A program made the position numbers and the translations under genes. A DNA stretch of 5,275 nucleotides from Armatimonadota bacterium (lineage in GTDB: Bacteria; Armatimonadota; Fimbriimonadia; Fimbriimonadales; Fimbriimonadaceae). Below are positions 1 through 5,275 of this stretch, piece by piece. Positions within the stretch are counted from its first letter, which is position 1. Every line of letters begins with the position of its first letter. A model generated the notes under the pieces. That model ran no database searches, was not told where the DNA came from, and saw only the letters and a list, made by a program, of their open reading frames with translations. The DNA lies in the NCBI GenBank assembly GCA_003516955.1, contig DPBN01000076.1, positions 1 to 5,275 on the forward strand. The letters run 5' to 3'.

Positions 1-2294
1 CCCTGCTCGCGGAACGCGAAGAGGCTGCCCGCCCCCTGGCTGTTGCCGAACGTCAGGTAGAAGATCCCCTCGGGGCCCAGAGCGACCCCGTCCAAGATGC
101 GCCGGCTTCGGGTCGAGTCGTCGGGCAGAAACAGGTTGCCCCGCACGGCGTTCGCGCTGGCCGACGCCTGGCCCCAGTCGATGGTGTAGTCCACACGCAC
201 GCCGACCGCGTTCGGATCCAGCGAGGCGCCGCTCTTCAGGCCGAAGCTCAGCAGTCCGGGGGCGATCTGCGACACGGTGCCGTCGAAGATCGCGTCCATC
301 TGAGCCGGCGTGTAGGGGTCGCCGGTCGCGGCGTCCACCAAGGTCAGCCGAACCCCAAGGGCGTTGCCCGCGCCGGGCAGGTAGGCGCTCAGCCCCTTCT
401 GCGAGCAACGGAGCGTCACGCGCAGCTGGGTTCCGCCCGCGACCTGGAAGGCCACGGGCTTCTCGCCCTTGGCGCCGATCCAGATGCTGGTCACGCTCGC
501 GGTTCCGGTCGGGGTGGCGTTCGCAGGGTTTGGCCGCGAGACCACATAGGCGACCTTGTCCACGCCGCCGCTGTTGTCCGCGATCGGGATGTACCCCACC
601 GTCGGGCTGGCGCCCACGGTGAACATCACCGGGCTCCCGGACTTTCCGATGACCCAGTCGTTGGCGCTGGAGACCTTCGCCCCGGTGCCAGGGTTCAGCA
701 CCCACAGGCGGCCGGCGTTGTTCGAGGTGGTGTCCGCGACGTACACGAAGCCCTCGTGGTAGGTGGGTGCGTACGGTCCGCGGCCCTCGACCGAGGTGTC
801 GGTCACGGAGGCGCCGTCGGGCGGCTGAACGGTGTACAGCGGCGCCATGGAGCCGGAGCCGACGATGCGACCCGCGCCGTCCAGGGTCAGCGCGCGGAAC
901 GCCACGATGCGGCCGTTGGCCTCCTGCACCAGGATCTGCTCGCCGGCGAACGGCCCGCTAGGAACCTCGACGCACAGGGGCGGACTGATCGGGCCGTTCA
1001 GGGCGGAGCTGTGCCAGATCAGGTCGGCCCGCATCCCGAGCGAGCGGTCCGGGATACCCTCGTCCGCCACGCCGTCGCCGTCGAGGTCCGTCCCGGGCCG
1101 GGCGTTGAAAACGTACACGCGGCTGTCGTCCACCGCCACCAGCAGGTTCTTGAAAACGGCCGGCGGGATGAAGTTGCCGGAGCCCGGGTTGAGCGGCAGT
1201 TCCGCATTGAACCGCTTGAGGAGCGGCGCGTTCACGTCCACGGGGCTGGAGTTCGTCTTGCGCGCTCCCTGGCGGAACTGCCGGCTGCCCGAGGGCAGAT
1301 GGATCATGTTCACGACCAGCTTCGCGGCCGACACGAACGTGCGGTCGAACGTGGGATCCAGCGCGCGCTCCTGCAGATTCGGAGCGAACGAGCCGCCGAC
1401 GAGGACGCGGTTGAGGGTGGTCGCCACCCCGCGGGAGGTCACCACCACGAACCCGTCGCCGATGTGCCCGGAGAGGATCACCGGGCCGAGGTTGTCCCCC
1501 GCCACGCGGTTGAAGAAGGCGTATTCGCCCGGCAGAGAGGCCAAGATGCCCGCGAGGCCCGAGATGCCGTGGTCCCCGAGGTTGAGCGCCTTCAGGCCGA
1601 GGCCGTTGCTCGACTGCATGGCGTTGAGGTTCTCGGGCGTGAGGCCGAACGGGTAGCTGAGCAGGGGGTGCAACGGATCGAAGCCGCTGTTCAGGCCGAG
1701 GTTCGTCCGGTTCTCCACCACGGTGAGCGGCAGTCCGTTGATCGGGTCGACGGAGGTGCCCAGCGGCGCGTTCGGTCCCGCGGCCGAGGTCATGTCGATC
1801 CAGAGCACGCCGCCCTTGTCGACGAACCGGCGCAGCTTCTCCCGCTCCAGCGGGTTCAGGCTCACCCGGCCGTGGGCCGCGACGAGGAGAACGTCGTAAT
1901 CCGCCAGCATCTCATCCGAAGCGGTGGCGAGGCGGAACTCCCAGTACGCAGCGTCCCGCTTGGTGAGCGTGCTGCCGACCGGCGGCACGACGCCTCCCAC
2001 GACGGAGGAGAGGCTGACCCACCGGTCGTAGGCGGCCTGCGTCATGGAGCCCATCGCGCGGGGGTTGTGGATGTTCCATCCGGCGGGCTTGACCGTCGTG
2101 TTCGAGTCGAGGTTGTACCAGACGAAAGGAGCGTAGTTCGCCGGTTGCGGGTTGCCCGCGGCGATCTTCTGGCTGTCGAGCAGCACGACGCCCGCCCGGA
2201 TGGGCACCGACTTCTGGGCGAAGTTCGTCGGTCCGCCGAAGGCGAACGCCCCGGCGAGAGCCCCGATCGTGGTCAGCGCTGTGCTCAGCTTCAC
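1..2294 (-). CDS. Secreted protein with DUF4159-like domain and PQQ-like beta-propeller, 3' end outside the window
   Basis: I translated the full frame from GTG at 2294-2292: 764 codons without a stop, running off at base 1. The start is supported by a strong ribosome binding site, a GTGA overlap with the upstream stop, and an immediate signal peptide (MKLSTALTTIGALAGAFAFG; likely cleavage after A18 or A26). Residues about 30-335 look like DUF4159, a Rossmann-like class I amidotransferase/ThuA-type fold: DYDVLLVAAHGRVSL (133-146), an E-x-x-x-LRRFV-x-x-GGVLWIDM block (150-168), HPLLSYPF (209-216) and GDGFVVVTS (279-287). From about 375 a propeller begins, with related strands SRVYVFN (391), GRIVAFR (461), GRLWVLN (528) and GSLFAFR (756); the first three are 67-70 residues apart. 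D403, D405, D407 and D411 form a DxDxDGxxD calcium-type loop. Residues about 590-730 look like an inserted beta-rich domain. There are two cysteines, C441 and C630. The likely place is the periplasm or cell surface, working with the upstream PilX-like protein. No catalytic activity can be claimed. Confidence 0.88.
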   Translation of the reverse strand, partial: MKLSTALTTIGALAGAFAFGGPTNFAQKSVPIRAGVVLLDSQKIAAGNPQPANYAPFVWYNLDSNTTVKPAGWNIHNPRAMGSMTQAAYDRWVSLSSVVGGVVPPVGSTLTKRDAAYWEFRLATASDEMLADYDVLLVAAHGRVSLNPLEREKLRRFVDKGGVLWIDMTSAAGPNAPLGTSVDPINGLPLTVVENRTNLGLNSGFDPLHPLLSYPFGLTPENLNAMQSSNGLGLKALNLGDHGISGLAGILASLPGEYAFFNRVAGDNLGPVILSGHIGDGFVVVTSRGVATTLNRVLVGGSFAPNLQERALDPTFDRTFVSAAKLVVNMIHLPSGSRQFRQGARKTNSSPVDVNAPLLKRFNAELPLNPGSGNFIPPAVFKNLLVAVDDSRVYVFNARPGTDLDGDGVADEGIPDRSLGMRADLIWHSSALNGPISPPLCVEVPSGPFAGEQILVQEANGRIVAFRALTLDGAGRIVGSGSMAPLYTVQPPDGASVTDTSVEGRGPYAPTYHEGFVYVADTTSNNAGRLWVLNPGTGAKVSSANDWVIGKSGSPVMFTVGASPTVGYIPIADNSGGVDKVAYVVSRPNPANATPTGTASVTSIWIGAKGEKPVAFQVAGGTQLRVTLRCSQKGLSAYLPGAGNALGVRLTLVDAATGDPYTPAQMDAIFDGTVSQIAPGLLSFGLKSGASLDPNAVGVRVDYTIDWGQASASANAVRGNLFLPDDSTRSRRILDGVALGPEGIFYLTFGNSQGAGSLFAFREQ

Positions 2295-5275
2295 GGATTC
2301 ACCTCTCCAAAGTAGGCGAGAGTCGGGCTGACCGGCAGGCGCGGCATCGGCGGCAGGGGCCGGCCGAACTCGTCGTACCGCACGTACGGCGAGTTGGGGT
2401 CGAAGCCGCCGGCGCGTCCCGTGGCCAGCGCCGGGTCGTAGGCCAGGATCAGGTTCGGCACGGCGAACGTGTCGGGGTCGCTCAGGTCGAAGCCCTCCGG
2501 CACGTGCACCCACGGAATCTTGCGACCGGTCGCGCCGATCTCGCGGGGGATCCAGCCCCACTTCCGAAGCCACTCCGCCTGCTGGCTGATCGGAACGGGC
2601 ATGTTCTGGCTCACCGAGCCGACCAGCACCACCCGCACGTCGAGCGGCTCGCCGTAGAAGGGCGTCCCGGGCATCGCGCCGAACGCCTCCAGCCGGGCTT
2701 GGTCCCGCTCGGACTTGGTCGCTCCGAGAGCCTGGTAGCGCTCCCGCGTGTCGTTCGGGTTCGGGTTGAACCATGGCCCGGGGATCACGAAGAACGACCC
2801 TTGCTCGGCGTACGCCGAGGCCTCGATGCGCACGTCGTGCGGCACGATCGCGGCTCGGGCCAGCAGGTAGTCGTTCGTGGCCTCAGTGGCGGTCGCCGCC
2901 GTCCGGATCGTCACGTCGTTGGTGCCCTGCAGGAACGCCGTGAACCGCCCGATCGGCTCCTGCACGGTCATCTGCGCGTCGCCGACCGTGAGCGCGGTGC
3001 CGTCCAGGAAGCGGAAGTCCGTGGTCTCGAACTTGCTGTAGCGCTGCCAGTTCTCCACGCCGAGGCCGAACAGGGGCGCCCAGCCGGGGGTGGTGTAGCC
3101 GGGCGTGACGTAGCTCGGGCCGAAGACGTTCGTGGCGGCGTTCGTGGGTGTGAGCGGGAACAGCAGCGCCGAGTCGCTCAGGCCGTAGTTCACGTCCGCG
3201 CGGATGTAGGTCGTCGGCGCGGGGCCGTCGTCCATCGTGTGCGTCAGCAGCATGCTCACCGGGATCGGGTCGCCGGTGTTGCCGGAGGTTCCGGCGAACT
3301 CGCGGTACAGCTCGGCGAACGGCCTCCACGAGCCGGGATCGCGCCGGTTGCCGCCCGGCGTGTCCGGCGACAGGAGAAACTCGGCGCGCAGGTTGAGCTG
3401 GCCGTCCTCGGCGCGAAGCCGGACCGGGTTCAGCGCGGTGGCCGCCGCCGCCTCGTTGACTTCCTCCAGTTCCTGACCCACGGTCGGGCCGAAGAACTGC
3501 GTGGTGTTGACAGCCACGTAGTCCTTGGCCATCAGCATCAGGGCGGAGCGGCTCGGGCGGTTCAGCCGGCCCGACGGGGTGACGACTCCCTTGGTGATGC
3601 TGCCCTCGATGTAGATCGTGCCCATCGACACGATCGTCAGTTGCCGGTCGGTCGGGATGACGCCGCGGATCCGCACGTTCCCCTCGAAGAAGAGCAGGCC
3701 GTTGAACGGGAACCCGGCGGCGTAGTTCGGCGTGTCCGAGTTGAAGTTGGCACCGGGCGTGAGCGAGTTGATGATGTAAGGCACTCCGCCCACGTCTCCG
3801 ATGCGGAAGCGGATGCCGGTCAGGCCGGAGTCGCTGCCGTCCTCGTTGCGCCACGTGCGCTGGTTGTCCCGCGCTCCGGCGGGCCGCCTCGTGCCGTCTC
3901 GGACGATGATGAACCCGTCTGGCAGCAGCTGCACGAAGGCCCCTGGCGGAACGTAGAAGGGCCCCTTCCAAGCGGAGCCGGCCTTGCCGTTGTTGGGGTT
4001 CAGCCAGTCGTCGACCAGAGCCTCCTCGGTGCCGACGTCCTCGCGGGCGTCCGCCGTCGAGCGAACCTGAACGTCGTAGCTGTTGTTGACGTACACGCCG
4101 CGGCCGTGCCCGAAGCGCCCGCTGTTGCCGTTGCCGACGATGCGGCCGCTGTTCCGCGTGGCGACGAGATAGCGGTTCAGGCCGGTGTCCGGGTCCACCA
4201 TGGTCACGCGCGGGGGATCCTTGCGGATCATCGCGCGGATGTTGCCGTCGGCGTCGGCCTGCTGCAGGCGGTCGCGGATCAGACCCCCGAGGGTCGAGAA
4301 CGACGGGTTGCGGCTGAAGAGGCTCGGCGACGTGCCGTTGCCCAGCGAGAAGCTCCCGGTGACCCACGAGGATCCGTTCCAGTCGGCGGCCTGGATGTTT
4401 AGCCGACTGTCGTCGTCGGCGCCCCGCAGGATGCCGTTCACCAGCACGCCGTCGCCCAGCCTGGGGTTGAGATACAGGTTGACGTCGCCGTGCACCACCA
4501 GGTCGGCGTTGCTCACGATCGATCCTCCGCCGCCGACGGGGTTGGGGAAAGGCGCCGGCGAGGGACCGATGGTGTACACGGTGTCCAGCCCGCCGAGCTG
4601 CACCGGCACGCGCACCGGGTTCCCCTCGTACATGGCGCCGAGCTCGCTTGGAACGCCGATCTCAGCAGGGCGACTCACGTTGTCCAGGTTCGTGATGTAG
4701 AGGGCGCTCTCGATGATCCCGATGGACGCGAAGGCGATCAGCTTGCGGGACCCGACGAACCGGTTGTCCCGGTTCTTCATCTCGCCGAGCGTCCGGCGGA
4801 ACTCGTCGCCCGATGCGAAGTTCCGGAACCGGATCGGCTGGCTGGAGGCAAGCGTAGTCGGGTCGTTCGGGTTGACGCGCCCTGGACGGCCGACGCTCTC
4901 GATGATCGTGTAGTTGCGCGCGCGACCGGGGTTGCGGAGGCTGCCGCTGGGATCGGAGGAGAAGACGTTGAAGTCGCTCGGGGCGAACCGAACCCGCACG
5001 AGGGCCCGGCCGCTCTCGAAGTTCACCCTGGTGTAAGGGCCGAGGCCGTCGGGACCACCCAGGTCGATCTGCGGATCGCCGTCGAAGCGGAGGCCGAGAC
5101 CGGTGCCGGGCCGCAGGTAGAGCGCGTCGGGGTCGGCGGTGAAGTCGCTGCCGTCCTGGTTCAGCGGGGTGGGAACGCCGCGCCAGTCCGCGCCGAGCTC
5201 GCTGTACAGCAGCCTCGAGTGGGCGTAGCGGATGCCGGCCTCGGCGAGGTCGGCCGCGAGGGTCCTGGTCCTGCT
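2291..5275 (-). CDS. Large exported PilX/DUF4900-like protein, 5' end outside the window
   Basis: At least 994 residues; the frame stays open to base 5275, so the true start is upstream. An in-frame GTG at 5024-5026 has no convincing ribosome binding site, and the 83 codons before it read as good protein, so I do not take it as the start. Window residues 6-18 (LAEAGIRYA and neighbours) resemble the helix following a prepilin or PilX N-terminus. A glycine-rich linker at about 247-252 precedes short strands (LVVHGDVNLYLN, 259-270). Residues about 524-592 carry the pattern LLFFEGNVRIRGVI, LTIVSMGTIYIEGSI, ALMLMAKDYVAVNTT, typical of DUF4900-like proteins and suggestive of a beta-helix. A distinct C-terminal segment (about 815-840) includes GSFFVIPGPWFNPNP. 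No cysteine occurs, which fits export. The likely role is a pilus-associated or surface structural protein; the exact function is unknown. The stop overlaps the next gene. The reading frame is certain; the family assignment is moderate. Confidence 0.85.
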   Translation of the reverse strand, partial: SRTRTLAADLAEAGIRYAHSRLLYSELGADWRGVPTPLNQDGSDFTADPDALYLRPGTGLGLRFDGDPQIDLGGPDGLGPYTRVNFESGRALVRVRFAPSDFNVFSSDPSGSLRNPGRARNYTIIESVGRPGRVNPNDPTTLASSQPIRFRNFASGDEFRRTLGEMKNRDNRFVGSRKLIAFASIGIIESALYITNLDNVSRPAEIGVPSELGAMYEGNPVRVPVQLGGLDTVYTIGPSPAPFPNPVGGGGSIVSNADLVVHGDVNLYLNPRLGDGVLVNGILRGADDDSRLNIQAADWNGSSWVTGSFSLGNGTSPSLFSRNPSFSTLGGLIRDRLQQADADGNIRAMIRKDPPRVTMVDPDTGLNRYLVATRNSGRIVGNGNSGRFGHGRGVYVNNSYDVQVRSTADAREDVGTEEALVDDWLNPNNGKAGSAWKGPFYVPPGAFVQLLPDGFIIVRDGTRRPAGARDNQRTWRNEDGSDSGLTGIRFRIGDVGGVPYIINSLTPGANFNSDTPNYAAGFPFNGLLFFEGNVRIRGVIPTDRQLTIVSMGTIYIEGSITKGVVTPSGRLNRPSRSALMLMAKDYVAVNTTQFFGPTVGQELEEVNEAAAATALNPVRLRAEDGQLNLRAEFLLSPDTPGGNRRDPGSWRPFAELYREFAGTSGNTGDPIPVSMLLTHTMDDGPAPTTYIRADVNYGLSDSALLFPLTPTNAATNVFGPSYVTPGYTTPGWAPLFGLGVENWQRYSKFETTDFRFLDGTALTVGDAQMTVQEPIGRFTAFLQGTNDVTIRTAATATEATNDYLLARAAIVPHDVRIEASAYAEQGSFFVIPGPWFNPNPNDTRERYQALGATKSERDQARLEAFGAMPGTPFYGEPLDVRVVLVGSVSQNMPVPISQQAEWLRKWGWIPREIGATGRKIPWVHVPEGFDLSDPDTFAVPNLILAYDPALATGRAGGFDPNSPYVRYDEFGRPLPPMPRLPVSPTLAYFGEVNP
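2299..2308 (-). promoter_or_regulatory. Ribosome binding site for the DUF4159/propeller gene
   Basis: The minus strand reads GGAGAGGTGA here. Its GAGGTGA part (2305-2299) matches the Shine-Dalgarno consensus AGGAGGTGA over seven bases, and the GAGG core ends seven bases before the GTG start at 2294. The site lies inside the last codons of the upstream gene, and the start overlaps that gene's TGA stop (GTGA, 2294-2291). This decides the start of the downstream gene and implies coupled translation. There is no room for a separate promoter between the genes, although one inside the upstream coding sequence cannot be excluded. Confidence 0.8.

Noticed and set aside
556..762. Short plus-strand frame of 68 codons
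   Set aside because: It is antisense to propeller blades of the secreted protein, with no independent support.
1062..1088. Dockerin domain, hinted at by the DLDGDGVAD loop
   Set aside because: A dockerin needs two such loops about 20-30 residues apart with conserved helices; only one loop is present, and it is embedded in a propeller.
832..1656. Plus-strand open frame of 274 codons
   Set aside because: It lies wholly inside the minus-strand gene; its composition is Arg/Pro/Ser-rich with no motifs, and the opposite strand has continuous, domain-bearing protein.
756..2315. Long plus-strand open frame (519 codons)
   Set aside because: It lies antisense to the DUF4159/propeller gene in exactly complementary codon register. 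In a high-GC gene the sense codons TTA, CTA and TCA are rare, so this antisense frame stays open by default. The product is rich in Arg, Val, Ala and His, with no domain-like pattern.
2883..4367. Minus-strand open frame of 494 codons in another frame
   Set aside because: It overlaps the large gene in a shifted frame, and its product is an Arg/Pro/His/Gln-rich string typical of a frameshifted reading of high-GC DNA.
2504..4402. Long plus-strand open frame (632 codons)
   Set aside because: It is antisense to the PilX-like gene, again in aligned complementary codon register, with low-complexity Val/Arg/Ala/His/Asp composition and no recognisable motif or ribosome binding site.
4185..4913. Two small plus-strand frames (4185-4700 and 4713-4913)
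   Set aside because: Both are antisense to a region of the large gene that encodes coherent protein; neither has a ribosome binding site or a recognisable product.
1..5275. Defence, mobile or phage system
   Set aside because: There is no nuclease, helicase, reverse transcriptase, integrase, repeat array or phage structural motif in either frame; both products look like exported surface proteins.

Overview
The window is a high-GC bacterial stretch (roughly two thirds G+C by eye). It is covered end to end by two large genes on the minus strand, transcribed from high to low coordinates. There is no intergenic space, and I see no RNA gene, mobile element, CRISPR array or terminator. Both genes run off the window: the first lacks its 5' end (past base 5275) and the second lacks its 3' end (before base 1).

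The upstream gene (2291-5275, at least 994 residues) looks like a large exported protein of the PilX/DUF4900 type associated with type IV pilus-like systems. Its first visible residues resemble the helical segment that follows a prepilin N-terminus (LAEAGIRYA). Its middle has the repetitive short beta-strand pattern of these proteins, and it has no cysteine at all. The downstream gene (1-2294, at least 764 residues) starts inside the last codons of the first through a 4-base GTGA overlap, with a strong Shine-Dalgarno sequence in front. It encodes a secreted protein: signal peptide, a DUF4159-like (class I amidotransferase/ThuA-like fold) domain, then a PQQ-like beta-propeller. The first propeller blade is followed by a DxDxDGxxD calcium-type loop, and a domain of about 140 residues appears to be inserted between later blades.

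The overlap implies coupled translation and a shared job at the cell surface. The order, a large PilX-like protein followed by a secreted propeller protein with a calcium loop, resembles the pilX-pilY1 order of minor-pilin operons in Proteobacteria, but with a DUF4159-like domain where PilY1 carries a von Willebrand A domain. This is inference from layout and motifs, not demonstrated homology.

The host cannot be named from the sequence. High GC, GTG starts and very large exported DUF4900/DUF4159-like proteins would fit Armatimonadota (Fimbriimonadia-like) or Planctomycetota-like bacteria; this is a low-confidence guess. Several long reading frames on the plus strand are antisense shadows of the two real genes.
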